A stretch of 64,000 nucleotides of DNA from Comamonadaceae bacterium (GCA_947455465.1 CANGNS010000006.1:1-64000); one strand, 5' to 3'. Positions 1 through 8,367 are shown, counted from the first letter of the stretch. Notes: generated by a model from the sequence alone, not told the origin. A program made the numbers and translations.

Positions 1-538
1 CTCTACGATGGTTGTTATACGCGGCGGCAGCTAAATGGGTTTTCCCGGTTCCGGGTGGGCCGGCCAGAATCAAATTCAAATAATAATCGTTGCCATCGGA
101 CCAAGGTATCGCTTCACCTTCGGCCTTGGACGGGTATTTGCACGGCCAATCACAAATTTCATACAACCTATCCTTGAGCACTTGATTGGGGGCTTCAAAA
201 TTTTCAAATGTTTTCTTAAGGTAGGCAACAGAAGGACCGTAAACGCTTTCGTAATGTTTGTTCCGAGCTACCTGCTCACCCCGGTTACGCTTTGCAATAT
301 TGAGCTTTCCAGACCATTCCGCCATCCAATACTCGGCCATATAGGTCTTTTCGTGATCCGCGAGGGCACAGTGCAAGGTAGCGTTGTATTCGCGCATCGT
401 CCACCCGGCTAGCGCGTCGGTAAGAACTTCATCACCCGCCATCAGTTTCAGTGTTTCTTCGGCTGGGCAGGGATCTCCCACCAGCCCCACCAGCTCGAGC
501 CTTTGCTGAAGGATTCGCTCAATATCCTGCCTAGTCAT
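1..538 (-). CDS. DnaC/IstB-like AAA+ ATPase, helicase loader (partial)
   Basis: The frame opens with ATG at 538 and runs off the left edge, so 179 residues are visible. A Walker A motif (GPPGTGKTH, about residues 160-168) sits after a long N-terminal region. This placement is like replicative helicase loaders of the DnaC type encoded by phages and integrative elements, which load DnaB at the element's origin. It starts 4 bp after the stop of the upstream HTH gene, so the two are translationally close and probably one operon. An IstB of an insertion sequence is the alternative, but no istA is next to it. The C-terminal half, including Walker B, is not visible. Confidence 0.75.
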   Translation of the reverse strand, partial: MTRQDIERILQQRLELVGLVGDPCPAEETLKLMAGDEVLTDALAGWTMREYNATLHCALADHEKTYMAEYWMAEWSGKLNIAKRNRGEQVARNKHYESVYGPSVAYLKKTFENFEAPNQVLKDRLYEICDWPCKYPSKAEGEAIPWSDGNDYYLNLILAGPPGTGKTHLAAAAYNNHRR

Positions 539-542
539 CACC

Positions 543-1457
543 CTAGTACCCACCCCAGCCGTTAGGGTTGGCCGGATTTTCAATTTTGCTTTTGGCGGTT
601 TTTGGGGATGGGTGTGAATGGCCTCTCTGAGTTGCTGTTGGCGGCTTGCACCATGACTTATATCCCCGCTTGAGGGTGGTTGTAGCTAAGGCATTTAGGT
701 CATGACCGGCAACGTCCAAATCGAAAGCCTCTTGTGCCAGAAGGTCGATGCGAGCTTGCTTTCTCGGCCCCATTTCCACCAATTGAGTAAAGAGGTTTAC
801 GTCGAGTTGCTCAGGTAGCGCCGGGACCACCCAAGGGGGAGGCGAAGCCGACCCCGAAGGGGTGGTCCTTCCCCCCTCCCCCAAAGACTGAGGTCTTTGG
901 GGTCGTTGGGGTTTGGTGCTCATGGGTGAACCGGCTGCCGGTTCACGGGTGGACTGGCTGCCTGCTCCACCTTGAACCGGGTTCATGGATGAACCCGGTT
1001 CGGCCATGGGCTCCCTCAAGCGCTCTACGACATGCGCTGGGATTGGTAAAGCGGGCTCAGGAATGTACTTGGCCAGTGCATCAAGATCGAACTGGTAGCG
1101 GTTTGATGAGTGCCCGCCACCTTGCAACACGACAGACAGAATTCCAGCCTCCTTGGCTATACGAAGTAATCGCTTGGTGTGCGACAACGACAATGAACAC
1201 TCTGTAGCTAACAGATGTAACCCGGGATAAGCGACCCCGGTTTTACTGCTCACATGTATCGCGATGTTGAGTAGCAGCAACTTGAACGCAGGCGGTTTTA
1301 TCAGCGCGCGTTGAACGCTATTTATGGTCCGAAAACCCAAACTTTTAGCGGGAACATCGGTGGCGTGCGCCATCGGTCTATCTGACGGCCCAAGGTCGTC
1401 TTCCGCCGGTTCGGAGTCGGGCTTGATTGCAGTCATGGCGCGGGTCGCGGTAAGCAA
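543..1457 (-). CDS. HTH-domain replication protein of the element (lambda O-like role)
   Basis: This 304-residue protein has an N-terminal winged-helix region (about 40-130, with a recognisable helix-turn-helix around LLATECSLSLSHTKRLL). A proline/serine/glycine-rich linker follows (about 140-210), then a C-terminal domain (about 215-270). This DNA-binding domain, loose linker and C-terminal domain, followed directly by a DnaC-like loader, is the arrangement of phage replication initiators such as lambda O with P. The gene linker carries two perfect palindromes (926-1001). Initiator function is inferred from context; the family was not identified by search. The extreme N-terminus is uncertain because a later ATG (MTAIKP, about residue 8) is also possible. 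Confidence 0.6.
   Translation of the reverse strand: MLTATRAMTAIKPDSEPAEDDLGPSDRPMAHATDVPAKSLGFRTINSVQRALIKPPAFKLLLLNIAIHVSSKTGVAYPGLHLLATECSLSLSHTKRLLRIAKEAGILSVVLQGGGHSSNRYQFDLDALAKYIPEPALPIPAHVVERLREPMAEPGSSMNPVQGGAGSQSTREPAAGSPMSTKPQRPQRPQSLGEGGRTTPSGSASPPPWVVPALPEQLDVNLFTQLVEMGPRKQARIDLLAQEAFDLDVAGHDLNALATTTLKRGYKSWCKPPTATQRGHSHPSPKTAKSKIENPANPNGWGGY
926..1001. repeat. Two perfect palindromes inside the replication gene
   Basis: Positions 926-934 and 938-946 form a 9-bp inverted repeat (GTGAACCGG / CCGGTTCAC) with a 3-nt centre. Positions 974-986 and 989-1001 form a 13-bp inverted repeat (GAACCGGGTTCAT / ATGAACCCGGTTC) with a 2-nt centre. They share the GAACCGG half-site. They lie in the low-complexity linker of the predicted initiator, where lambda-type origins place their iterons. 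They could be the origin or a protein-binding site; a coding-only explanation is less likely because the symmetry is exact. Confidence 0.6.
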
Positions 1458-1548
1458 TGCATACGCACAGCGGATCGGCTAGCCATGGGAAATTGCATCC
1501 AATGCCGTTTCATACAGCACCCCGATTCAAACTTTTTACGGACCAACA

Positions 1549-1752
1549 TTACGACGCGTCTGCGGCTGCGGATCCGCTGTGCAGGTCCACCCATTCATGG
1601 AGCTGCTGGAGTCGCCACACTTTTATCGTCGGCGATAGCAGTATCGGCTTAGGAAATTTGCCTTGTGCCACCCACAGGTTAATGGTGGACTTAGCTAGGG
1701 ATGTTAAGTCGCTGACTTCGGCGATGCGCAACAGCTGCTTGGAATTGGTCAC
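1549..1752 (-). CDS. AlpA-family excisionase-like regulator
   Basis: This 67-residue protein matches the AlpA/MerR-like small DNA-binding family. It has a short helix-turn-helix near the N-terminus (about residues 8-30: LLRIAEVSDLTSLAKSTINLW), then GKFPKPI and VWRLQQLHEWV, the usual wing and C-terminal helix of AlpA. Such proteins act as activators of integrase or as excisionases in P4- and CP4-like elements. It lies 91 bp upstream of the HTH replication gene on the same strand and could control element genes. Length and motif order are typical. Confidence 0.85.
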   Translation of the reverse strand: MTNSKQLLRIAEVSDLTSLAKSTINLWVAQGKFPKPILLSPTIKVWRLQQLHEWVDLHSGSAAADAS

Positions 1753-1820
1753 TATGAGACTCCTTTGGTTGGTAGGAGTACCAAGTGTGATTCTGAAAAA
1801 ATGAGGTAAATACGCAGTTA

Positions 1821-2495
1821 CTATTTTTTGCCTATTTTTTTACTGGGTCCGATTAGGTTGGCCTCGTTCAACCAAGCAGACACTGTCCGCTTCGAAATGG
1901 GCATGCCGTATTTGCTCTTAAAAGGCATCCAAAGTGGATTTGCCGAATCCTCATAGGCAATCGGGCCTTTCTGTTTTTTTTGCACTTCAGCGACGTATGT
2001 AATTACGTTATTGTTGAATGCCTCACGGCATACTGCACTACAGACTCGCTCAGCGCTAAGGTACTTGCCAGTTTTCGCATGATGATCTCGCGCGATTTGT
2101 AAGGCCGCAGCCCAAAGATAAGTGGAAGGTGATCTGCCCCCCGGTTGGCGGTCAGAGGAGGACTTTAAAAGTAACCAATTCTGCTTGCGAATTTTGCTTA
2201 TTGCTTGTTCCTGCACCAATTTCATTTGTCGCAAGTAATCGTTTTCACCTAAGGCACGCGCAAGCAATTTGATCAATTCAGCCCTTGGGCATTTATTTTT
2301 TCTAAGCAAGTTTTCATACGATGCACTAAGACTACTGGGGGCAAAATGCTCATCAATCGCATCCATTTCCTCGTCGGCATCCGAAAGAATTCCATCGATT
2401 CCTCTGGCAATCACCCCTTGGAGGACGGCTTTAGTCGGTTTAGGGATTTTTTTCTCGCTCGATTCGGAGCTGACTTGCTTGGACGACTTGACCAT
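1821..2495 (-). CDS. Hypothetical protein next to integrase
   Basis: This 224-residue, lysine-rich soluble protein is not recognised. The start (MVKSSKQVSSES) gives a disordered, charged N-terminus, a helical middle, and a C-terminal part ending in PISKRTVSAWLNEANLIGPSKKIGKK. That end reads like a helix-turn-helix (KRTVSAWLNEANL) and suggests DNA binding. Base composition is lower in GC than the flanking genes, consistent with recent acquisition. It sits between the AlpA-like gene and the integrase on the same strand, 78 bp downstream of the integrase stop. Confidence 0.7.
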   Translation of the reverse strand: MVKSSKQVSSESSEKKIPKPTKAVLQGVIARGIDGILSDADEEMDAIDEHFAPSSLSASYENLLRKNKCPRAELIKLLARALGENDYLRQMKLVQEQAISKIRKQNWLLLKSSSDRQPGGRSPSTYLWAAALQIARDHHAKTGKYLSAERVCSAVCREAFNNNVITYVAEVQKKQKGPIAYEDSANPLWMPFKSKYGMPISKRTVSAWLNEANLIGPSKKIGKK

Positions 2496-2573
2496 AAGTT
2501 TTCCACTAAGTTTGCTTCAAGACAAAACCTTGCTGTGCATTTTCCCGCTTCGCTTTGTGAAGGCCCGGCAGGA

Positions 2574-3776
2574 TCAAGCTGCCAGTCGCGTTTGCAGCAA
2601 GGTCAAGTTGCTGTCATTTCCCAACATGCAGAAGGACTCCCAGTCCTGCATAAGCAGCCGCCGCCGCTCCAGCAGATTACCACGCCGATAGGCTTTTTCC
2701 ACCTTGTTGCCAATCGTATGCGCCAGCGCCATCTCGGCCACTTCCGGACTGTGGTCGGTCTCCTCGGATACCCAATCCCTGAAGGTGCTGCGAAAGCCGT
2801 GCACGGTCAACCCCAGCTGCATCCGGCGCACCATCATGAGCATGGCCATGTTCGAAAGTGGCTTGCCGTTGCGGGAGAATAGGTACACGCTATCTGGGTC
2901 CATGCTCTGGGCTACCAGAAGCAAGTCCATTGATCGCCGGCAAAGCGGCACTTGGTGCGTTTTCCCAGCCTTCATGCGGCTGCCGGGAATGGTCCAGACG
3001 TTGCCCTGCACCTCGCTGCGCAGCCCCAACAACACCTCGCTGGTTCTGGAGGCGTTGAGAATGGAAAATTCCAAGGCCAATGCTGATAACCCATCTGCGT
3101 TGCGCAACTTGGCCATGAATGCCGGGATATCGGGGTAGGGCAGGGCCTCATGGTGGTTGTCGGATGCCCGCTGCGTAGGCAGCAGGTTCTCGAGGTGCCC
3201 TTTCCACAAGGCTGGATTGGCGCCCGTGCGAAGTTTGCGGGTGATCGCCGCACTCAGGATTCGTTCGAGGCGTCCGCGCAGTCGCACAGCGGTTTCCGAC
3301 TTGGTGTGCCAGATCGGGGTCAGTATCTCCAAAACGTGCTGCGTCTCGATTTTTTCCAGCGGCATCGTGCCGATCACCGGGAATGCGTAGTTGGCTACCG
3401 TGGCAACCCACTGGTCACCGTGCTTTTGGTTGCGCCATTTGGGGCGCATGGTCTCGATGTAGGCCAGTGCAAATTCCTTGAACCTTGGCGCTGCGCTGGA
3501 TGCCTCCGCCTCTTTGGCGGCTTTTTTCTCTTGGGTGGGGTCGGTTCCCTTGTTAATTAGGTTGCGGGCCTCAATAGCCCGTTCTCGGGCCTGCCGGAGC
3601 CCAACGTCAGGGTAGGCGCCAAAGCTAAGCGCTAGGCGCTTGCTTTGGTGCGTATACCGGAAAATCCAGTACTTCTGGCCGGTGACTTTGACCCAAAGGT
3701 GAAGCCCCTTGGTTTGGTCGTCTGTATGTCGTCCGGGTTGGCTAAGTTTCTTGACTACAATGTCTGTAAGTTGCAT
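2574..3776 (-). CDS. Tyrosine recombinase, P4-type integrase
   Basis: This 400-residue protein has an N-terminal arm-binding domain of the DUF4102 type (residues 1-90, with YWIFRYTHQSKRLALSFGAYPDVGLRQAR), a SAM-like core-binding domain (about 95-195) and a C-terminal catalytic domain. The catalytic set is visible: R244 (SRTSEV), K269 or K272, H326-x-x-R329 (HGFR), H353 and Y363. It starts about 215 bp from the proposed att site, the usual distance for P4-type integrases. It appears intact and should catalyse site-specific integration at a tRNA 3' end. Confidence 0.95.
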   Translation of the reverse strand: MQLTDIVVKKLSQPGRHTDDQTKGLHLWVKVTGQKYWIFRYTHQSKRLALSFGAYPDVGLRQARERAIEARNLINKGTDPTQEKKAAKEAEASSAAPRFKEFALAYIETMRPKWRNQKHGDQWVATVANYAFPVIGTMPLEKIETQHVLEILTPIWHTKSETAVRLRGRLERILSAAITRKLRTGANPALWKGHLENLLPTQRASDNHHEALPYPDIPAFMAKLRNADGLSALALEFSILNASRTSEVLLGLRSEVQGNVWTIPGSRMKAGKTHQVPLCRRSMDLLLVAQSMDPDSVYLFSRNGKPLSNMAMLMMVRRMQLGLTVHGFRSTFRDWVSEETDHSPEVAEMALAHTIGNKVEKAYRRGNLLERRRLLMQDWESFCMLGNDSNLTLLQTRLAA

Positions 3777-3990
3777 GTCGGCTCCTGTTTGTTACCACTT
3801 TCGTTACTCCAGCAAGGCCTTGATAAGGAATATGCGGTCTTGTAGGCGTTAGCGTAGGGTCTTGGAAGGGACATGCAAAGGCAGAAACTAGTTACAGCCT
3901 AAAATCTTTGAGGTACAGGGCGAAAGAGACTTGTTAAGGTCGTCCAACATCATGCAAGGCCTTCCAAGGCTCCACATGGGTAGTTTCAGA

Positions 3991-4004
3991 CACTCTCTCC
4001 GCCA
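3991..4004 (+). repeat. Probable att remnant: 3' end of a tRNA-Ser
   Basis: The bases CACTCTCTCCGCCA match the 3' acceptor strand (TCTCTCC), G discriminator and CCA end usual for tRNA-Ser of this bacterial group. No complete tRNA lies to the left, so this would be the displaced 3' fragment left by integration. The match is short, hence the modest confidence. Confidence 0.4.
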
Positions 4005-4050
4005 GTACAAAGACCTCAAACCTGCTCAGCAGGCCTTCAGGCAGCCTTAG

Positions 4051-4074
4051 GCCCCGCACCACGCGGGGCTTTTT
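4051..4074 (+). terminator. Rho-independent terminator
   Basis: A 7-bp GC stem (GCCCCGC / GCGGGGC) with a 5-nt loop is followed by five T on the plus strand. It may be the original terminator of the tRNA whose 3' end is left at 3991-4004. Confidence 0.85.
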
Positions 4075-4289
4075 GCTTTGGGCTCCTGACTGCGATCTCC
4101 GGCAGCGACCCGTAAAAGTCGTCTCAAACTCCGTTTGTCTCAAACCCTCATGACTTTTTCGGACTTGGTTCGATCTTCATATGGTTTTCATATGACTATT
4201 TTTGTGATACTGCTAAAATTTAACAGAAGCAGTGGTTTTAAATTTAATCTCACTCCTATTTGAAATAATTTATTATTTAAATCAAATCC

Positions 4290-6473
4290 ATGGGAATTAT
4301 TTGCCAGGCCCTTTTCGTAATTTGGCTAACTGTTCAGACCGCAACCGCATTAGCGGTTGACAGTTGTATTGTTAACCCGCCTAATCCCCCAAGCTCTAGC
4401 ATCGAAACTAAAAATCTGCTTGGTACCTATCGGCGTTTGCCCGTTCAAAACGATTATCACGTGGGCACTATTCAGGCGCAGGCTGGTAACGGTAACCTCA
4501 TCTGGACAAATCAACACGGCGTATCTTGGAAACTCATTCCCGACCTAGGCAATTTGAGGTTACTTACAGGTACCGATAACCCCTACCAAAACAGTCCGAA
4601 CGGTGCAAATTTCACGCTGCAGTTTCAGTCTGGCAGGTTGACCGGATTTATTTTTTTGGGTGAATCTTATTTGTTGGATGATGCTTTCGCCGACACATAT
4701 GATCCTAATACATCAAAGCTATTGATCAGTAAAGTGTCCGTGGGCACTAGAAGCTATTGCAATGTAGTAGCGACAATCGGCTCCGTCGTAAGTGTCGGTG
4801 CGCCGCCTGCCAATGGGATTGGTGATCAATTTGATCCTGCTACTGGAAGGTTGACCATTCCCAGTTTAAGATTAGGCGATAAGACATATAACAATGTAGT
4901 CGTTACCTTGTCTAATGTCCTGAACGCTGAGGTATTGCCTGACTATTTATCAGGAGGAACTTTGCATGGCTATGCAGCACTAAACATTCAGGAGTCACCC
5001 CCCGAATTTCATTATGGGTTTAGTCTTTACACCAGCATTCAAAAAATATCAGATTATCAAGTGAAAAATTTGCAGTTTGGCTGGGGAACTTGGTTGGTGC
5101 CAGATAACCGCGCCAACAAACTGCTATGTCCCTTAGGTACTGTGATGCGGAATTTGTATCCCAACCAAGGCACATTTTGGAGTCAGTTCCAAACTATCGA
5201 GGGGGGGCCGGGGCAGTGGATTTCCACTCATTTCCCCTCAACCATTTCCAAGTTTCGTCTCAACAGTACGCCGGACTGTTACAACAATGAAGTGGCCTCC
5301 CCGGGATATGACTTTTTGGGCAATAGGTTAAAAACTGAAATGTTGGGTATGGCGCAGTTGAGTAATCGATTATTAATCGCACCTGACGGCCTTACTTTTG
5401 ACTTACACAATTTGCCCTCGTCACTTTTTGGTTATGGTTACTTAGCACTTCCGCTGATGCCTGCAAACGACAAAGTAGAAGCTGTTCCAATTGGTGATCA
5501 AAGTTGGGTTTTGGTTATGAATTCAGAAAACTTCAAAGGGCCAGTTTCTTTTTACTTACCCAAATTATTTACCAAAATAGATGCTCTTGATAAAACGTTG
5601 GTTAGCAAAACGTTGGATGCGATGCCGGCCGTTAACTCTGGACTCGCTTTAGAGATTAATACTGTGCCGGCCTACACGGCGGTGGATCCATCAGGCGTGG
5701 TGTATCGCAGAATTGCCAAGATGAATTTCCCAACAAATGAATCTAGCACGAGGGCAATATTGACGCAAGATTTTACCCATTATTCAAAGCAAGCATTATG
5801 GGATAACTTCGCAAGTTTCATGAGTGGAGGGGTTTTACCTCTTCAACTCAACTCCAAGGGCGGCTACCCAGTTTCCTTTACGCCAAGTGGATTAAGCGCC
5901 AAGATGGTTGATAACGATAAACCAGTCATACTAAATGGATGGGTTACATCCTCCATAAGCAAAAATCAGTCGGGAGGTACAGTTTTTTCTTTGTCCTGGG
6001 TCGACCCAGTCACAGCTGGAACTTTACCCGAATATTTTCGCCTAGATGACAAAGGATGGACACCTATACAGGCAAACCAAGTGCCCGCCACTACCAATTT
6101 ATCAAAACAGATATTTCCCGCATTAACCGCAAGTTCATGGCCGACTCTGGATACAAGTACAAATTCTGCTTGGTCGTCAAGTAAATGGGCTGCCGGCCCC
6201 TTTACTGCAAAACTTAATGACGGATCAACGGTAACCTACGTTTGGTACAATTTCATAGATCAACCTGCAATTGCGCAGCTTGGATTGGACCCAACCATAC
6301 TTCAAAAACTACAAAATGCAGTTGAAATAATGCACATTCAATATGGTACCAATGGCCCCACGCTCGAGCCTCCTACTAATGGAAGCCTTGTAGGAATAGA
6401 CCCAGGCTTAATCGTGACGCCGCCCTCAAATATGTCTAAAGGTTACGTGCCAATCGCAATCGGACAACAATGA
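4290..6473 (+). CDS. Large secreted protein with duplicated beta-rich module, unknown function
   Basis: This 727-residue protein has an N-terminal signal peptide (hydrophobic 5-21, cleavage likely after ALA at about 22). Two tandem modules follow at about residues 137-170 and 181-214. Each reads (Y/F)DP-x-T-x-x-L-x-I-x-x-x-x-x-G-x-x-x-Y-x-NVV-x-T. This module occurs repeatedly in large secreted proteins of betaproteobacteria (from memory of the family). The rest is rich in G, N, S, T and aromatic residues, with few Cys and no catalytic motif I can name. The gene is clearly more AT-rich than all neighbours and stands alone just outside the element boundary. No good Shine-Dalgarno precedes the ATG at 4290, so the start is less certain than the frame. 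Confidence 0.8.
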   Translation: MGIICQALFVIWLTVQTATALAVDSCIVNPPNPPSSSIETKNLLGTYRRLPVQNDYHVGTIQAQAGNGNLIWTNQHGVSWKLIPDLGNLRLLTGTDNPYQNSPNGANFTLQFQSGRLTGFIFLGESYLLDDAFADTYDPNTSKLLISKVSVGTRSYCNVVATIGSVVSVGAPPANGIGDQFDPATGRLTIPSLRLGDKTYNNVVVTLSNVLNAEVLPDYLSGGTLHGYAALNIQESPPEFHYGFSLYTSIQKISDYQVKNLQFGWGTWLVPDNRANKLLCPLGTVMRNLYPNQGTFWSQFQTIEGGPGQWISTHFPSTISKFRLNSTPDCYNNEVASPGYDFLGNRLKTEMLGMAQLSNRLLIAPDGLTFDLHNLPSSLFGYGYLALPLMPANDKVEAVPIGDQSWVLVMNSENFKGPVSFYLPKLFTKIDALDKTLVSKTLDAMPAVNSGLALEINTVPAYTAVDPSGVVYRRIAKMNFPTNESSTRAILTQDFTHYSKQALWDNFASFMSGGVLPLQLNSKGGYPVSFTPSGLSAKMVDNDKPVILNGWVTSSISKNQSGGTVFSLSWVDPVTAGTLPEYFRLDDKGWTPIQANQVPATTNLSKQIFPALTASSWPTLDTSTNSAWSSSKWAAGPFTAKLNDGSTVTYVWYNFIDQPAIAQLGLDPTILQKLQNAVEIMHIQYGTNGPTLEPPTNGSLVGIDPGLIVTPPSNMSKGYVPIAIGQQ

Positions 6474-6570
6474 GCCTGGACCGACCGCAAGCAGCATACG
6501 TAATGAGCCCGCCGAAGCCATAGTAAAACAGTGGTTCTCTGGACATTGATTTACAGTCCACATAAAGGCC

Positions 6571-6584
6571 ATTGCCTTGGCAAT
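6571..6584. promoter_or_regulatory. Palindrome upstream of bciA
   Basis: ATTGCC TT GGCAAT is a perfect 6-bp inverted repeat with a 2-nt centre, 36 bp before the bciA start, in an AT-rich leader. It could be an operator. I looked for the TGT-N12-ACA box of the photosynthesis repressor PpsR here and did not find it. Confidence 0.35.
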
Positions 6585-6619
6585 ATTTGATGACAATGTA
6601 ATTTTGTGGCAATTGCAGC

Positions 6620-7654
6620 ATGACGGATTCGCCCCAGGCTCATCTACCCCCAACGGCACCGGGCTCTGCCCAACGCGTCCTGCTGTTGGGCGCCACAGGC
6701 ACCATCGGCCGCGCTACGGCGCAGGCGTTGCGGGCTGCGGGCCACGAGGTGGTTTGCCTTTTGCGCTCCCGCCAAGGTGTGCGCAGCCTGTCCGGCGACC
6801 CGTCATTGGCGGCGTCTTTGCACGGCGCGCAGATGCGTTGGGGCGATCCGACGGACCCGGCCTCGCTGCGAAGGGATGGTTTTGCCGGCACACCCTTTGA
6901 TGCCGTGGTTTCCTGCATGGCTTCGCGCACCGGCGCCCCCCAAGACGCTTGGCGTATCGATTACCAGGCGCACGACGATGCGCTTGCCGCCGCCAAAGAG
7001 GCGGGGGTGCGGCATTTTGTTTTGTTATCAGCCCTATGCGTGCAAAAACCAAAGCTCGCTTTTCAGCAGGCCAAGCTCGCATTTGAAAAGCGTTTAATAG
7101 CCTCGGGCCTGACATACTCCATCGTGCGCCCAACGGCTTTTTTTAAATCCTTGTCCGGTCAGCTAGAGCGGGTGAAAAAGGGCAAGCCTTTTTTAGTATT
7201 CGGCGATGGCATGCGCACCGCCTGCAAACCTATCAGCGATGCCGATTTGGGCCAATTTATCGCCGCGTGTTTGGATAATCCGGATTGCCACAACCGCATA
7301 TTGCCCATCGGCGGCCCCGGCCCGGCCATTACGCCGCGCCAGCAGGGCGAGTTTTTGTTTCAGTTGCTGGGCCAACCGGCGCGTTTCAAAAGTGTTCCGG
7401 TCGGTTTGTTGGACGCGATTATTGCCCTGCTCGGTCTGGCCGGGACTGTATTCCCTGCGGCTGCCAGCAAGGCCGAGTTGGCGCGCATTGGGCGTTATTA
7501 CGCCACCGAATCTATGCTGGTTTGGGATGCCCAAGCCCTGCGTTACGACGCCGATGCGACGCCCTCTTACGGTAACCAAACATTATTTGACGCCTATACC
7601 GCATGGGCCCAAGGCGCCAGTGCCCCCGAGCGTGGCGACCACGCCGTCTTTTGA
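6620..7654 (+). CDS. bciA: Divinyl (bacterio)chlorophyllide a 8-vinyl-reductase, BciA type
   Basis: This protein of 344 residues has an N-terminal Rossmann fold (LLLGATGTIGRAT, about 20-32). It then carries blocks typical of plant DVR/bacterial BciA: FVLLSALCVQKP, AFQQAKLAFE, LTYSIVRPTAFFKSLSGQ, GKPFLVFGDG, CKPISDADL, ILPIGGPGPAITPRQQGE, IGRYYATESMLVWD and TPSYGNQTL. The enzyme uses NADPH to reduce the 8-vinyl group of divinyl chlorophyllide in bacteriochlorophyll synthesis. No other photosynthesis gene is in the window, so it lies apart from any photosynthesis cluster here. It implies an anoxygenic phototroph or a descendant of one. Confidence 0.9.
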   Translation: MTDSPQAHLPPTAPGSAQRVLLLGATGTIGRATAQALRAAGHEVVCLLRSRQGVRSLSGDPSLAASLHGAQMRWGDPTDPASLRRDGFAGTPFDAVVSCMASRTGAPQDAWRIDYQAHDDALAAAKEAGVRHFVLLSALCVQKPKLAFQQAKLAFEKRLIASGLTYSIVRPTAFFKSLSGQLERVKKGKPFLVFGDGMRTACKPISDADLGQFIAACLDNPDCHNRILPIGGPGPAITPRQQGEFLFQLLGQPARFKSVPVGLLDAIIALLGLAGTVFPAAASKAELARIGRYYATESMLVWDAQALRYDADATPSYGNQTLFDAYTAWAQGASAPERGDHAVF

Positions 7655-7723
7655 ACGCCAGGCCCTGCCTACAATGCGCTGCCCCTTGCGGTTTGCCATT
7701 GTTTTGCCTTGGAGCGAGAGTTT

Positions 7724-8356
7724 ATGTACACACCCGCGCATTTCGCAGTGCAGGATCCTGCCAGTTTGCACCGAATAATCAACGAGCACCCTTTGGGTAT
7801 TTTGGTGACCCCGACAGGGCAGGGCATGGACGCCAACCATATTCCTTTTGAGTTTGATCCATCGGTGGGGCCTTGTGGCCTGCTCAAAGCCCACGTGGCC
7901 CGCGCCAACCCGCTGTGGCAGCAATGCCGCGACGGTGCGCAGGTGATGGTCGTTTTCCGTGGCAAGGAAGCCTATATTTCGCCCAACTGGTACCCCAGCA
8001 AACACGAGGCACACCGCCAGGTGCCTACCTGGAACTACGAGGTGGTGCATGCGCACGGCTGGCTCACTGTCCACGACGACGAGAAATATGTGCGCGGCAT
8101 CGTCGGGCGACTCACCCGCACGCACGAGGCGCCCGAGCCCAAGCCCTGGAAGATGTCGGACTCCGCGCCTGACTACATCGACGGCATGCTCAAAGCCATC
8201 GTCGGCATCGAAATCCGCTTGGACCGTCTGGAAGGCAAAGCCAAACTAGGCCAGAACCGCGAGCCCCGCGACCGCCTGGGCGCTGCCGATACGCTGGCTG
8301 TGCGCGGCCACGACGGGCTGTCCCAAGCCATGCGCCAAGCCGGCCCTCTGCCTTGA
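7724..8356 (+). CDS. FMN-binding negative transcriptional regulator, PaiB family
   Basis: A 210-residue PaiB-like protein with a split-barrel FMN-binding fold. Signature stretches are MYTPAHF at the start, HPLGILVT, ANHIPFEFD, LKAHVARANPLW, YISPNWYPSK, VPTWNYEVVHAHGW, and the C-terminal IEIRLDRLEGKAKLGQNR. The ATG at 7724 is preferred over the in-frame TTG at 7709, because a GGAG at 7711-7714 lies at the right distance for 7724. PaiB of Bacillus is a regulator of protease and sporulation genes. Here the role is unknown; it may act as a flavoprotein. Confidence 0.9.
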   Translation: MYTPAHFAVQDPASLHRIINEHPLGILVTPTGQGMDANHIPFEFDPSVGPCGLLKAHVARANPLWQQCRDGAQVMVVFRGKEAYISPNWYPSKHEAHRQVPTWNYEVVHAHGWLTVHDDEKYVRGIVGRLTRTHEAPEPKPWKMSDSAPDYIDGMLKAIVGIEIRLDRLEGKAKLGQNREPRDRLGAADTLAVRGHDGLSQAMRQAGPLP

Positions 8357-8367
8357 GGGCCCGTGCC

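Larger units (their letters stand above)
1..4004. mobile_element. End of an integrated element (prophage/satellite-like), cut by window edge
   Basis: All genes from the window edge to 3776 lie on the minus strand and form a typical element-end module: integrase nearest the boundary, then an unknown gene, an AlpA-like regulator, an HTH replication protein and a DnaC-like loader. The proposed right boundary is a 14-bp stretch at 3991-4004 matching the 3' end of a tRNA-Ser (acceptor strand, G discriminator, CCA), followed by a strong terminator. The intact tRNA and the other half of the element would lie left of base 1. The content is seen in the sequence; the boundary is an inference. Confidence 0.6.
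3777..4289. other. Non-coding att-side region between integrase and the secreted-protein gene
   Basis: No convincing gene is seen in these 513 bases. The stretch contains a repeated 10-mer (GCAAGGCCTT at 3812-3821 and 3954-3963, possible integrase arm sites), the tRNA-Ser-like 3' end (3991-4004), a strong terminator (4051-4074), and an AT-rich promoter-like part after 4170. That part has two TTCATATG octamers 11 bp apart (4176 and 4187). The change from GC-rich to AT-rich sequence occurs around 4140. Confidence 0.6.

Noticed and set aside
6540-6619. PpsR/CrtJ-type box before bciA
   Set aside because: No TGT-N12-ACA spacing is found on either strand in this gap.
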